The translations under genes were made by a program, and so were the position numbers. The notes under the pieces were generated by a model. The model did no database searches, was not told the origin of the DNA, and worked only from the letters and a program-made list of their open reading frames with translations. A DNA stretch of 64,000 nt from Bog-159 sp963818855 (lineage in GTDB: Bacteria > Acidobacteriota > Terriglobia > Bryobacterales > Bryobacteraceae): contig CAWFUH010000006.1 in the NCBI GenBank assembly GCA_963818855.1, forward strand, positions 763,186 through 827,185, read 5' to 3'. Positions 35,586-44,702 of the stretch are shown here, piece after piece. How positions within the stretch are numbered: the stretch's first letter is position 1; the number at the start of each line of letters is the position of its first letter.

Positions 35586-38570
35586 TCAGCGCGCGCGAGC
35601 AGTTCTCAGCGGCTCGTAGCCGCCCATAGACGCGGCCAGGCGTTGGCGCGCCGCGGTAGCCCGGGCGCGGTAGGCAGCCTCCTCCGGAGGCGCGAGGCGC
35701 TGTGCGATGTCCGCGGATGTTTCGAAGACCGGCCCCTCCGCCAGCGGTGCCTCGGCTCCGTCCAGTATGGCGCGCGCGGCCGCGATGTGCGATGCGGCCT
35801 TCTGGTAGTCATCCTCCGCTGCGGCGACGCGTGCCAGCAATCGCCTGCCAAGCGCATCGTAAGTTCGTTGCCCCGGCCGCATAGCCAGTTCGCAAACCTG
35901 CCGGGCATCCTCGCGGGCACGGGCGAACTCCCGGCGTGCCAGCCAGAGTTCTCCACGCGCGGAGTAGAATGGCAGATGAAAAATCCAGTCGAGGCGCAAC
36001 CCTTGGGCGCGCGCGGTGGTCACCTGATCGAAGCATTCCAGGGCGCGGGCATGTTCGCCGAGTCCCAGCAGAGCCTCTCCCAGGCCCACTAAAGCGATGA
36101 GGCGGGGAAAGCCCTCGCGCGCCCGGCCGAGCGCGGCTTCCCCCAGTTCCCGCGCGGCGGCAAACCCGCCCGCATGGATTCGCAACCGGGCCTCGATCAT
36201 GAGCAGCACCACCACCGCGGTGCCGTGCCCGTTTTCCTCCGAAAGACGGATGGCGTCCCGCACGATCCGCAGCGTCGCACCCCATTCACCGATATGCAGC
36301 AGCGCCCACGCCTTGAAATACTGGCACGAAATGTAGAGATACGGATCGTTGGTTTCGAGTGCGATCTGCAACCCGTCCTCCGCCCAACGGATGGCTTCCC
36401 TCTCCGCGGAACGGAAAGAATGGAAGAATGCGCAGGACATGGTGTGCAGACCAAGCAGCGTTCGATCCTGGACAGCACGCGCGGCCTCCGCGGCGGCTAT
36501 GCAGCGCTCGAAATCCGCATCGCTCCAGCCTTCCAGGCGAATGCGACGGGAAGCGCAATACCCGGCCGCCTGCGTGTGCAGCCAGAGGTCCGGCCCCGTG
36601 CGGCTGATGGCCATGGCGCGCTCGGCTACCTCCAGGCTGCGATTCTGGTCTGTCCAGAACAGGACGGCGCTCAGCATGAGGAGCGCGCGCACCTCCCAAT
36701 CGATTCGCCCGGCCTGGCGCGCGCACTCCACGGCGCGGCCGAAATCGGCACCCGCCGCGGTGTTGTCGTCCATGGTTCGCCACGCTGTGCCGCGCTCTTC
36801 GAGAATGGCCACTTCGAGCGCGGCCTGCTCTGCGGCGGGCAGGTGCGCCAGCAGTTCCACGGCCCGGTTGAGATGCCCGATAGCCTCGCGGTGCGCGTAT
36901 CGCCGCACGGCATTCGCGGCCGACAGACGCAAGTAGTGAATCGCGCGCGCGTACACGTGGCCTTCGCCAAAGTGTACGGATAGCTCGGCCGCGATTTCGG
37001 GCAGATGCTGGGCATAAGCGGTCTCCTGAAACTCGCCCAGCCGGCGGTGCAACGCGACTCGCCGGGCCTGCGGAATACCCATATACAGCACCCGCCGGTG
37101 CATCTCATGCACAAATCCATAGCGCTCCAGCATGGAGCCGTCCGCCAGTTGGATGCTTTCGGCTGGGCGAATGAACAGGCGCCGCCGGCACATCTCTTCA
37201 CAGCGGACCTCGATTTCTGATATGGGGGCGTCCATTCCGCCGGAGAGGGTCCGGGTGGAGAACTCCAGTCCCGCGACGCTGGCGGCCGAGAGGATACGTT
37301 TCTCGTCCGGCCCCAGCCGCTCCAACTGCTTCTCGATAAGCTGCTGCAGGCTGTCCGGGATGCCGATGTTGATCACGTCCAACGCGGCCGTGAGTTCCCA
37401 GCCATCGCCGCGGCGCGCCAGTTGACCTTCCGCGACCAGCGCATCCAACACGTTCACCATGAATAACGGGTTGCCGTCGGTGCGCTCGTGAACCAGCCGC
37501 GCCAGCGCCGCAGGAAGCCGCCCGCCGGGACAGCGCAATTCGATGTAGCGGGCCACCGCGTTTTCCGACAAAAGCTCTAACGGCAACTCGGCACACAGGC
37601 GATGCGCCTGCAATTCGCGCTGCAACTCACGCAGCGGGTGCCGCTTGATGATGGTTTCCGCCGGTCGGACAGTCCCCACAATCAGCAGCCGGGCAGGGCC
37701 CGGGCGGCGCGCCAGGTGGCCGATAAGGTCAACCGTCGAATTGTCGGACCAGTGCAGATCTTCGAGCACCAGGATCAGCGGCGTTTCCGTAGTGAATGCT
37801 TCGATGGCTTCCGCGATTTCGCGCAGCATACGCTCCTTCGCAGCGCCCAGCGTCTCGCGCTTCAGGCGTTCCCGGGCGGCCTCGCCGATCAGCCAAGGCA
37901 TCTGCGCCAGCCACATGGGAGCATGCTGCCAGAGGATCTCGATGGTGCGATCCCGGCCGGATTGCCGGCACAAGCCGGCCAGCGCCTCCAGGATGGGGAA
38001 GTACGGTTCGCCTTCGCCGAAATGCTCCAGGCATTGGCCGCGAGCAATGGAAGCGCCGTTGTCTCCAGCGGTAGATCGCTCCAGAAACGTTTCTACCAGC
38101 GCGGTTTTTCCGATGCCGGCCTCTCCCGTAACGAAGACAACCTGACGGCTGCCGGTGAGACTTTGTGCCAGCGATTTCTCCAGGCGCGCGATGGCTGCGT
38201 CGCGTTCCACGGTCCGCCCGGGCGGCGCATCGGCAGTTCCGCTGTGTACATCCCCAATTTGAGCGATGAAACGATACCCGCGGCGATGCGCCGTCTCGAT
38301 GAACCGCGGCGACTGGCGGTCGTCTCCCAGCGTTTTGCGGATCTCAGCCACCGCTACCTTAAGAACACCCTCGCCTACGTGGGTGTCGGCCCAAACGGCA
38401 TCCAGCAACTCTTCTTTGGTGACCAATCTCCCGGGCCGCTCAGCCAGATACAACAGGACAGCGTACGCCTTGCGAGTAAGGGAAAGGACCTCCACATCCG
38501 TGGACAGCGTCTCATTTGCGCAGTCGAGACGGAAAGGCGGGAAGAAGATTTGGCGCTTTTCTGTCCGCAA
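35586..38570 (-). CDS. Winged-helix regulator with ATPase and TPR-like domains
   Basis: A 994-residue STAND-type signalling protein. Residues 1-105 form an OmpR/CadC-like winged helix (FRLDCANETLSTDVEVLSLTRKAYAVLLYLAERPGRLVTKEELLDAVW, ending RGYRFIAQIG). An AAA/NACHT-like ATPase follows with Walker A GEAGIGKTA and Walker B LILVLEDLHWSD. The C-terminal 500 residues are helical TPR-like repeats that probably sense a ligand or partner. No membrane helix or cyclase domain is seen. It is divergent from the Ser/Thr kinase operon, 107 bases away, and may regulate it. Confidence 0.9.
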   Translation of the reverse strand: MRTEKRQIFFPPFRLDCANETLSTDVEVLSLTRKAYAVLLYLAERPGRLVTKEELLDAVWADTHVGEGVLKVAVAEIRKTLGDDRQSPRFIETAHRRGYRFIAQIGDVHSGTADAPPGRTVERDAAIARLEKSLAQSLTGSRQVVFVTGEAGIGKTALVETFLERSTAGDNGASIARGQCLEHFGEGEPYFPILEALAGLCRQSGRDRTIEILWQHAPMWLAQMPWLIGEAARERLKRETLGAAKERMLREIAEAIEAFTTETPLILVLEDLHWSDNSTVDLIGHLARRPGPARLLIVGTVRPAETIIKRHPLRELQRELQAHRLCAELPLELLSENAVARYIELRCPGGRLPAALARLVHERTDGNPLFMVNVLDALVAEGQLARRGDGWELTAALDVINIGIPDSLQQLIEKQLERLGPDEKRILSAASVAGLEFSTRTLSGGMDAPISEIEVRCEEMCRRRLFIRPAESIQLADGSMLERYGFVHEMHRRVLYMGIPQARRVALHRRLGEFQETAYAQHLPEIAAELSVHFGEGHVYARAIHYLRLSAANAVRRYAHREAIGHLNRAVELLAHLPAAEQAALEVAILEERGTAWRTMDDNTAAGADFGRAVECARQAGRIDWEVRALLMLSAVLFWTDQNRSLEVAERAMAISRTGPDLWLHTQAAGYCASRRIRLEGWSDADFERCIAAAEAARAVQDRTLLGLHTMSCAFFHSFRSAEREAIRWAEDGLQIALETNDPYLYISCQYFKAWALLHIGEWGATLRIVRDAIRLSEENGHGTAVVVLLMIEARLRIHAGGFAAARELGEAALGRAREGFPRLIALVGLGEALLGLGEHARALECFDQVTTARAQGLRLDWIFHLPFYSARGELWLARREFARAREDARQVCELAMRPGQRTYDALGRRLLARVAAAEDDYQKAASHIAAARAILDGAEAPLAEGPVFETSADIAQRLAPPEEAAYRARATAARQRLAASMGGYEPLRTARAR

Positions 38571-38611
38571 CGAGGTACTGGTATTCTACCGTGGACCCAG
38601 GCCGGCATGCT

Positions 38612-38636
38612 GTACGAGTTCGTACGTTGTAACTCG
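38612..38636. promoter_or_regulatory. Overlapping palindromes in the divergent promoter region
   Basis: GTACGAGTTCGTAC (38612-38625) is a 6-bp inverted repeat with a 2-base spacer. CGAGTT (38615-38620) also pairs with AACTCG (38631-38636). The site lies between the winged-helix regulator and the kinase gene and is a candidate operator for the former. No clear -10/-35 pair was assigned. Confidence 0.35.
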
Positions 38637-38677
38637 CGTATCGAGAGCAGAAACGTGAGCTATCCTGAAAGGTCGCC

Positions 38678-41275
38678 ATGGATGCTCCCGTACAAACCCA
38701 ATCGGCCACCATTGTAATGCCGCCGGGCGGTTCGCACCCTGCCTCGTCTTCCACCGTCGACGAAGGCCGCTTCGTACCGGGCACCCTGATCGCCGGACGA
38801 TACCGTATCATCTCCCTGCTGGGCCGGGGCGGCATGGGCGAAGTGTACCGCGCGACCGATCTCACGCTCTCCCAACCTGTCGCGCTCAAGTTCCTGCCCG
38901 ACTCGGGAGCGGATCACTTGCGCGCTCTGGAACGCTTCCACAGCGAAGTGCGCATCGCGCGCCAGGTCTCGCATCCCAACGTCTGCCGCGTGTACGATGT
39001 CGGCGAGGCGGACGGCATGCCCTACATCTCCATGGAGTACGTGGATGGTGAGGATCTGGCTTCGCTGCTGCAGCGCATCGGGCGCCTCCCGGTTGATAAA
39101 GCGCTGGAGATCGCGCGCAAGATCTGCGCGGGTGTGGCCGCGGCGCACGATAAGGGCGTCATCCATCGCGATCTGAAGCCGGCTAACATCATGCTCGACC
39201 GGCGCGGCAACGTGGTGGTGATGGACTTCGGCCTGGCCGCCGTGGCCGCCGAGTTGCGCGGATCCGAAGCGCGCAGCGGCACGCCCGCCTACATGGCGCC
39301 GGAACAGTTGCGCGGCGAACAGGTCACTGCCAGGAGCGATATCTATGCGCTGGGCATGGTGCTGTACGAGATCTTCACCGGCAAGCGCGCCTATGACGCC
39401 GCCACCATGGCCGAGTTGATCCATCTGCAGGAGAATGCGCAGTTCACTAGCATGACCTCCGTCGCGGCCGAGATCGATCCGGCCGTCGAGAAAGCCATCC
39501 GGCGGTGTCTCGATCCGGATCCGGCCAAACGGCCGCCCAGTGCGCTCTCCGTGGCTGCGGCGTTGCCCGGCGGCGATCCCCTGGCGGCGGCTTTGGCGGC
39601 CGGGGAAACGCCCTCTCCCGAACTCGTAGCAGCTTCCGGCAAGACGGAAGGCCTACCGCTGCGGAAATCTGTTCCGCTGGCGTTGGGCATTGCAGTCGCG
39701 ATCATCGCCATACCGTTTGTACGCACCAATATCGAGATCCATAGTCTGGTACCCTTCGAACTCTCACCGGACGCATTAGCGGCCAAGATCCGCGAAAATG
39801 CCACGGCTTTTGGCTATGCCGCCGTGCCTGCCGACAAGAAGTACGACATGCACTGGGATTGGGACCTTATCAACTATACCGGACACTACGTCAAGACCCG
39901 CGACCAGGTGCGCCGCTGGTTTCAGGCCGAGCCTCCATTGGACCTCGGCTACCGCGAGAGCCCATTACCGCTAGTAGCGCTGCCGGATGGCGACGTCACC
40001 GAAATGCGCCCGGCCCCGGTCATCCCTGGCATGATCGAAGCGTGGGTCACCAGCAAAGGCGATCTTCGGTTTTTCCATGCCGTTCCGCCACAGGTGGATC
40101 ACTCCACAGGGGGGAATCCGATTGACGTGCAGGCCATCTCTCGCGCCATCGGCATCGACGTCTCGCAGTGGCCGGAAACGGCTCCCCGGTTCACGCCTGC
40201 CTACGCCTTCGACTGGCTGAAGGCGTGGAAGGGACAACATCCCACGCTGCATACCGACATGACCGTGCAGGCCGCCGCCTGGCATGGCAAGATCACAGAC
40301 CTGCAGGTGCTATGGCCGTGGTCGAAGCCCTGGCATGAGCCCGAAACCTACAGCAATTCGTGGCGCGATGTGGCTCGCGACCTGGCTGAAAAATTCACTA
40401 CCGGACTGGTGTACTTGTTTTCCGCATTTATGGCGGCGCGCAATCTGCGTGCGGGCCGCGGCGACCGGCGCGGCGCATGGCGGCTGGCCGTGGCAATCTT
40501 CATCTTCGAGGCGGCTGTGTGGGCCTGCTCCACGCATTGGGTGGCCGATGTCTCCATGATCGCCATCTTGAGCACCAATGCCGCGCAGTGGCTCATGTCG
40601 GCGGCGCTTATCTGGCTGCTCTATATCGCGCTGGAGCCATCGGTGCGAGCGCGCTGGCCGCATGCCATCCTGACGTGGAGCCGCGTGTTGGCGGGCCGCT
40701 GGCAGGATGCCCAGGTAGCTGCGCACGTGCTTTATGGTGCGCTCGTGGCTCTGATTATCGCGGGCTTCTTCTTCGCCTTCCAGTGGATATACGTTGCCCG
40801 CGGGGATATTGGGGGAATGGCCCCGTCGGACGTAGGCATCAGCGCGCGCGGCTGGATAGCGGATATCCTGGGAAGGGCTCGCACGGCAACGGAATTCGGT
40901 TTGCTCATAATCTTCGCGATCTTTTGCCTGCGGGCGGTTCTCCGAAAAGATTGGATCGCCGCGGTGGCGGCCGCGGTCATCTTCACCGCGCTAGAGGGCG
41001 GTGCCTGGCAAGGAAACTGGATTAATTTTCTGCTCTTTCTGGTCATCTTCGCCTTGCTGGTATTTGTCCTGATGCGTCTGGGTCTGGTGGCCACCATGGT
41101 GGCGCTTTTCTTTGTGAATACTCTGATGCGCATCCCCGGCGCACAGGATCTAACGAAACCGTACGAATGGGCCGTAGTACTCTATCCTGCGTTGGCCCTG
41201 AGCATCATCATCTGGGCGTTTTGGCGTACCTCCGGCCAACAGTTGATTACCGTGACCGCGGAGGACCGTCAATGA
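38678..41275 (+). CDS. Membrane-anchored Ser/Thr protein kinase
   Basis: Eukaryotic-type kinase of 865 residues. The kinase domain (about residues 30-290) shows the Gly loop LGRGGMGEVY, the catalytic Lys in ALKFLP, HRDLKPANIML and DFGLA. After a membrane helix near residue 335 comes an extracytoplasmic region (about 350-570, including DMHWDWDLINYTGHY). Several hydrophobic helices then run to the C-terminus (about 580-860). It looks like an envelope stress or nutrient sensor signalling by phosphorylation. It overlaps the GH16 gene by 4 bases, so output and glucanase are translationally linked. Confidence 0.93.
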   Translation: MDAPVQTQSATIVMPPGGSHPASSSTVDEGRFVPGTLIAGRYRIISLLGRGGMGEVYRATDLTLSQPVALKFLPDSGADHLRALERFHSEVRIARQVSHPNVCRVYDVGEADGMPYISMEYVDGEDLASLLQRIGRLPVDKALEIARKICAGVAAAHDKGVIHRDLKPANIMLDRRGNVVVMDFGLAAVAAELRGSEARSGTPAYMAPEQLRGEQVTARSDIYALGMVLYEIFTGKRAYDAATMAELIHLQENAQFTSMTSVAAEIDPAVEKAIRRCLDPDPAKRPPSALSVAAALPGGDPLAAALAAGETPSPELVAASGKTEGLPLRKSVPLALGIAVAIIAIPFVRTNIEIHSLVPFELSPDALAAKIRENATAFGYAAVPADKKYDMHWDWDLINYTGHYVKTRDQVRRWFQAEPPLDLGYRESPLPLVALPDGDVTEMRPAPVIPGMIEAWVTSKGDLRFFHAVPPQVDHSTGGNPIDVQAISRAIGIDVSQWPETAPRFTPAYAFDWLKAWKGQHPTLHTDMTVQAAAWHGKITDLQVLWPWSKPWHEPETYSNSWRDVARDLAEKFTTGLVYLFSAFMAARNLRAGRGDRRGAWRLAVAIFIFEAAVWACSTHWVADVSMIAILSTNAAQWLMSAALIWLLYIALEPSVRARWPHAILTWSRVLAGRWQDAQVAAHVLYGALVALIIAGFFFAFQWIYVARGDIGGMAPSDVGISARGWIADILGRARTATEFGLLIIFAIFCLRAVLRKDWIAAVAAAVIFTALEGGAWQGNWINFLLFLVIFALLVFVLMRLGLVATMVALFFVNTLMRIPGAQDLTKPYEWAVVLYPALALSIIIWAFWRTSGQQLITVTAEDRQ

Positions 41276-42105
41276 AATGGAGGGCGGGCTTTAGCCGGCG
41301 TGGGGCTTCAGCCCCGCTCCTTGTCTTGTGCGTCTTGTGCGCCACAGCCCCGTCCCCTTTAGCCATAGCCCAGGACCGCCAGTTGATCTGGAGCGACGAA
41401 TTCAACGGCGCCCCCGGCTCACCGCCCGATCCGGCGAAGTGGGTGTACGAACTCGGCGGTCGCGGATGGGGCAACCACGAATTAGAAGTCTACACGGACA
41501 GCCGGGCCAACTCCCATCTGGATGGCCGCGGCCATCTGGTGATCCGGGCACTCGAGGCTACGTCGGGCGAGTTCACTTCGGCACGCCTGAAGACGCAAGG
41601 AAGGTTCGACTTCGCATATGGGCGTGCCGAGGCGCGCATACGGATTCCCTACGGCCAAGGGATTTGGCCCGCCTTCTGGATGCTCGGCGTTGACGTCAAG
41701 AGCAAGGGTTGGCCCGCGTGCGGCGAAATCGACATCATGGAAAACATCGGGCGCGAGCCGGATATCGTATATGGCACCGTGCATGGGCCGGGTTACTCGG
41801 GGAAAGAAAGCATCGGCAAATCCTTCCAGCTTTCGAGCGGACGGTTCGCGGACGAGTATCATATTTTCGCCGTGGAGTGGACGCCGGACCGTCTCGAATT
41901 TCAGGCGGATGGGCAGACCTACCAGACTGTCACGCCTGCGACACTGCCGGCAGGAGCGAAATGGGTCTACGATCATCCGTTTTTCCTGATTCTCAACCTG
42001 GCGATCGGCGGATCGTGGCCGGGCAATCCGGATCAGACTACCAGATTTCCGCAAACCATGCTGATCGATTACGTGCGCGTGTACCGTCGCGAGGCAGCGC
42101 CTTGA
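41272..42105 (+). CDS. Glycoside hydrolase family 16 (beta-glucanase)
   Basis: Secreted endo-beta-glucanase, probably laminarinase-like, of 277 residues. The catalytic signature GEIDIMEN gives nucleophile E152, D154 and acid/base E157. The substrate-cleft sequences WGNHELEVYTD, GRFDFAYGRAEARIRIP and GIWPAFWMLG are typical. The ATG overlaps the kinase stop (ATGA). The signal peptide (residues 5-33) is encoded partly by a palindromic repeat at 41281-41319. The stop overlaps the cyclophilin start, giving a three-gene operon. Confidence 0.93.
   Translation: MKWRAGFSRRGASAPLLVLCVLCATAPSPLAIAQDRQLIWSDEFNGAPGSPPDPAKWVYELGGRGWGNHELEVYTDSRANSHLDGRGHLVIRALEATSGEFTSARLKTQGRFDFAYGRAEARIRIPYGQGIWPAFWMLGVDVKSKGWPACGEIDIMENIGREPDIVYGTVHGPGYSGKESIGKSFQLSSGRFADEYHIFAVEWTPDRLEFQADGQTYQTVTPATLPAGAKWVYDHPFFLILNLAIGGSWPGNPDQTTRFPQTMLIDYVRVYRREAAP
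41281..41319. repeat. Palindromic repeat inside the GH16 signal-peptide coding region
   Basis: A 39-base unit with GGCT-TT-AGCC and GGGGCT-TC-AGCCCC hairpins. It matches the reverse complement of 51217-51255 at about 36 of 39 positions. Here it is translated as part of the GH16 export signal. Confidence 0.8.
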
Positions 42106-42746
42106 TGCCGCGCCCGTTAAGCGCGGCGGCCATGGGATGCGTGTTGATGTGTGGCTGTTCCTCCGCGCCAGAGACCCAGCCCGCCGTTGCCGCCAAACCC
42201 GCCAAGCCTACGCATGCGCCGGATACTTTCCGCGCGCACCTCGACACCAGTAAAGGAGCCGTGGTGCTTGAGATCACCCGCGCTTGGGCACCCTACGGCG
42301 CCGATCATTTCTACCAGCTCCTGCAGAATGGTTACTACGATGGCGATCGCTTCTACCGCGTGGTTCCCCGCTTTGTGGTGCAGTTCGGCATCAACGGCGA
42401 TTCCAAGGTGTCGGAGCTCTGGTCGCAATTGCGCATCCCCGACGATCCCGTGAAACAGAAGAACCGCAAAGGCACCGTGACGTTCGCCAGTTCCGGTCCC
42501 GGCGCACGCACCACGCAAGTCTTTGTGAACATGCGCGACAACCTGGCGCTCGACCACCAAGGCTTTGCGCCGTTTGGGCGCGTCGCCGATGGCGTGGATG
42601 TGCTGGAACGGCTATACGGCGGTTATGGCGACATGCCCCCGCGCGGCAGCGGTCCAGACGGCGTCGCCATCGAACGCCAGGGCAATGCTTATCTGGACGA
42701 TCACTTTCCGCGGCTGGACTCTATTCAGAAGGCGACCATCGAGTAA
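42105..42746 (+). CDS. Cyclophilin-type peptidyl-prolyl isomerase, probable lipoprotein
   Basis: A 213-residue PPIase. The N-terminus ends in a possible lipobox (VLMCGC), suggesting lipid anchoring. The cyclophilin core is visible: TSKGAVVLEI, GADHFYQLLQNGYYDGDRFYRVVPRFVVQFG, then GTVTFASSGPGARTTQVFVN and FAPFGRVADG. The start is set by a one-base overlap with the GH16 stop (TGATG). It probably assists folding of exported proteins such as the co-transcribed glucanase. Confidence 0.9.
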   Translation: MPRPLSAAAMGCVLMCGCSSAPETQPAVAAKPAKPTHAPDTFRAHLDTSKGAVVLEITRAWAPYGADHFYQLLQNGYYDGDRFYRVVPRFVVQFGINGDSKVSELWSQLRIPDDPVKQKNRKGTVTFASSGPGARTTQVFVNMRDNLALDHQGFAPFGRVADGVDVLERLYGGYGDMPPRGSGPDGVAIERQGNAYLDDHFPRLDSIQKATIE

Positions 42747-42754
42747 CCGGCGGG

Positions 42755-43144
42755 CTACCACACCGTGCGCGCGTAATGCTCCCGCATCCGCGCGTCCTTG
42801 GTAACCAGAGGCGCGCCGGCTGCTTTGGCGTTGGCTACGATGAGGCGGTCGAATGGATCGCGCGTCCAGCCCTCCGCCAGCGCGTGATCCACGATGGTGC
42901 GGAACGGCAGATCGCAAACGCGCAGGCCAATTTCGGTAGCCAACGTGGAGACAACTTTCGATGCGGTCGGTTTCAAGCGGCCGAGTTCGTGCAGGAATTC
43001 CAACTCGAGGACCGCGGCCGCGGGCGCGACGATTTCATTGCGATCGATGACCTTACGCGCTTCGCGGCCGAGTTTGCCGGGCTCACCCAGCCAAAGCCAG
43101 ATCAGAACATGGGTGTCCAGATAGATCACTTCAGTTCCGACCAC
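42755..43144 (-). CDS. PIN-domain toxin, VapC-like
   Basis: Probable ribonuclease toxin of 129 residues. PIN acidic residues are present: Asp10 in VIYLDTHVLIWL, Glu in the LELEFLHELG helix, and Asp in RDPFDRLIVANAK and VTKDARM. It overlaps the upstream antitoxin by 19 bases, the classic coupled arrangement. The target RNA is unknown. Confidence 0.9.
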   Translation of the reverse strand: MVGTEVIYLDTHVLIWLWLGEPGKLGREARKVIDRNEIVAPAAAVLELEFLHELGRLKPTASKVVSTLATEIGLRVCDLPFRTIVDHALAEGWTRDPFDRLIVANAKAAGAPLVTKDARMREHYARTVW

Positions 43145-43356
43145 TCGCTCAACCAGTCCATACCGATTATGTCATCGGGGTCGCCAACGAACATACCTGA
43201 CCGTTTCTTGAGCCGCGCCAGCTTGCTGGGCGGACTCTCCAGCACGATCCGGAGGACGACGCCCTTCCGCACAATCTCTACCGGAACGCCGGTCTCAATG
43301 GCTTCGTCCAGGATTCGGTAGACGTTCTCCCGCAGCTTGGAAGCGGTGATGGGCAT
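43126..43356 (-). CDS. Antitoxin of the Phd/YefM-like class
   Basis: A 76-residue antitoxin that pairs with the PIN toxin. The start at 43356 is chosen because GGAGG lies 6 bases upstream; the frame is open further but that part overlaps the divergent transporter gene. The N-terminal DNA-binding part reads MPITASKLRENVYRILDEAIETGVPVEIVRKGVVLRIVLE. The C-terminal tail (DDIIGMDWLSEW) would block the toxin. Probably autoregulatory, see the operator just upstream. Confidence 0.85.
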   Translation of the reverse strand: MPITASKLRENVYRILDEAIETGVPVEIVRKGVVLRIVLESPPSKLARLKKRSGMFVGDPDDIIGMDWLSEWSELK

Positions 43357-43381
43357 GATTTCCTCCACGGGCATCATATCA

Positions 43382-43412
43382 TACGTACGATTATAAATAC
43401 AAGTACGTACGA
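43382..43412 (-). promoter_or_regulatory. Toxin-antitoxin promoter with paired operator repeats
   Basis: On the minus strand TCGTACGTA occurs twice, at 43404-43412 and 43382-43390. The copies are spaced 22 bases, two helical turns, and each contains a palindromic TACGTA. A perfect TATAAT (43390-43395) sits between them; no good -35 was seen. Antitoxin binding to both would cover the promoter. The ATG is 27-34 bases downstream. Confidence 0.6.
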
Positions 43413-43468
43413 GTTCCGCCGTCGATCTGCACCAGCCGCGCGCTGCACTATAGTAGGAAGGCGACTTA

Positions 43469-44702
43469 ATGGCAACGCCCGACGTCCTCGCGCACCAATC
43501 AGCGCCCCGGCTCCGCTGGGCGGTATGCGGGCTGCTCTTCTTCGCCACCACCATCAACTACGTCGACCGCCAGGTGCTGGGGCTGCTCAAACCCGCGCTC
43601 GAAAAGCAGCTCGGCTGGCGCGAAGCGGACTACGGCTGGATCGTGTTCGCCTTCCAACTGGCCTATGCCCTGATGATGCCCTTCGCCGGCCGCCTGATCG
43701 ACTGGGCCGGCACACGGCTTGGGTATGCCGTGGCCGTGGCACTGTGGAGCGTGGCGGCCATGGCCCACGCGCTGGCGCGCGGCGTGATGGGCTTCGGCCT
43801 GGCCCGCTTCGCTCTCGGTCTCAGCGAGTCGGCGAACTTCCCGGCCGCTATCCGCACCGTCGCCGATTGGTTCCCGCAACGCGAGCGCGCGCTGGCCACC
43901 GGCATCTTTAACAGCGGCGCGAATATCGGCGCCATTCTCGCGCCATTGTCTGTCCCCTATCTGGCGCTGCACTACGGCTGGCGCTCCGCATTCGTCGTAA
44001 CCGGCGCGGCCGGTTTGGTTTGGGTATTGGCCTGGTGGTGGTTCCTGGGCGCACCGCGCTGCACGGGGCGCGCCTCTGCGCCGGAAGAGAAACTGCCCCA
44101 GCCGCCCTTGCGCGAACTGCTCAGCAGCCGTTTTGCCTGGGCCTTCATCCTGGGCAAGTTTCTGACCGATCCGGCCTGGTGGTTCTACCTGTTCTGGCTG
44201 CCGGGCTTCCTGAATCGCGTCTACGGCCTCGATCTCGCCCATCTGGGTTTACCGATCATCGTGATTTACCAGGCGTCCACCATAGGGTCGATCGGCGGCG
44301 GGTGGATCTCCGCCGCGTTGTTGAAGCGCGGCTGGACACCTCACCGCGCCCGCGAAACTGCCATGCTCATCTGCGCGGTGGCCGTAACCGCGGTCATTTT
44401 CGTGGGCGTGGCGCACACCAGCATGTGGCTCGCGGTGGGCTTGCTGGGCATGGCTACGGCGGGCCATCAAGGTTTTTCGGCAAACCTGTTCACGCTGGCT
44501 TCCGATTTGTTTCCGCGCAATGCCGTGGGATCCGTGGTGGGTTTGGGCGGATTCGCGGGAGCGGCGGGCGGCATGCTGATCGCGCCGCATGGTCGGCTAC
44601 TGGCTGGATTGGTCGCACGGCGCCTATGCGCCGCTGTTCGTCATTGCCGGATCAGTCTATCTGGTGGCCTTCGCGGTGATCCACTGGCTGGTGCCGCCAT
44701 GA
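43469..44702 (+). pseudogene. MFS transporter, hexuronate (ExuT-like) type, frameshifted
   Basis: Twelve-helix major facilitator of the anion:cation symporter group. The ExuT-like TM1 reads FATTINYVDRQVLGLLKPALE, followed by GRLIDWAGTRLGYAVAVALWS and RFALGLSESANFPAAIRTVADWFP. The frame is lost near 44584-44588. The main frame then runs into an unrelated tail to 44725. Removing one base restores a final helix, HGAYAPLFVIAGSVYLVAFAVIH, stopping at 44700-44702. The convergent neighbour is uronate isomerase, so the locus was for hexuronate uptake and use. Confidence 0.82.

Noticed and set aside
38660..39424. 254-codon minus-strand frame opposite the kinase gene
   Set aside because: Antisense of a clear Ser/Thr kinase domain; no motif of its own.
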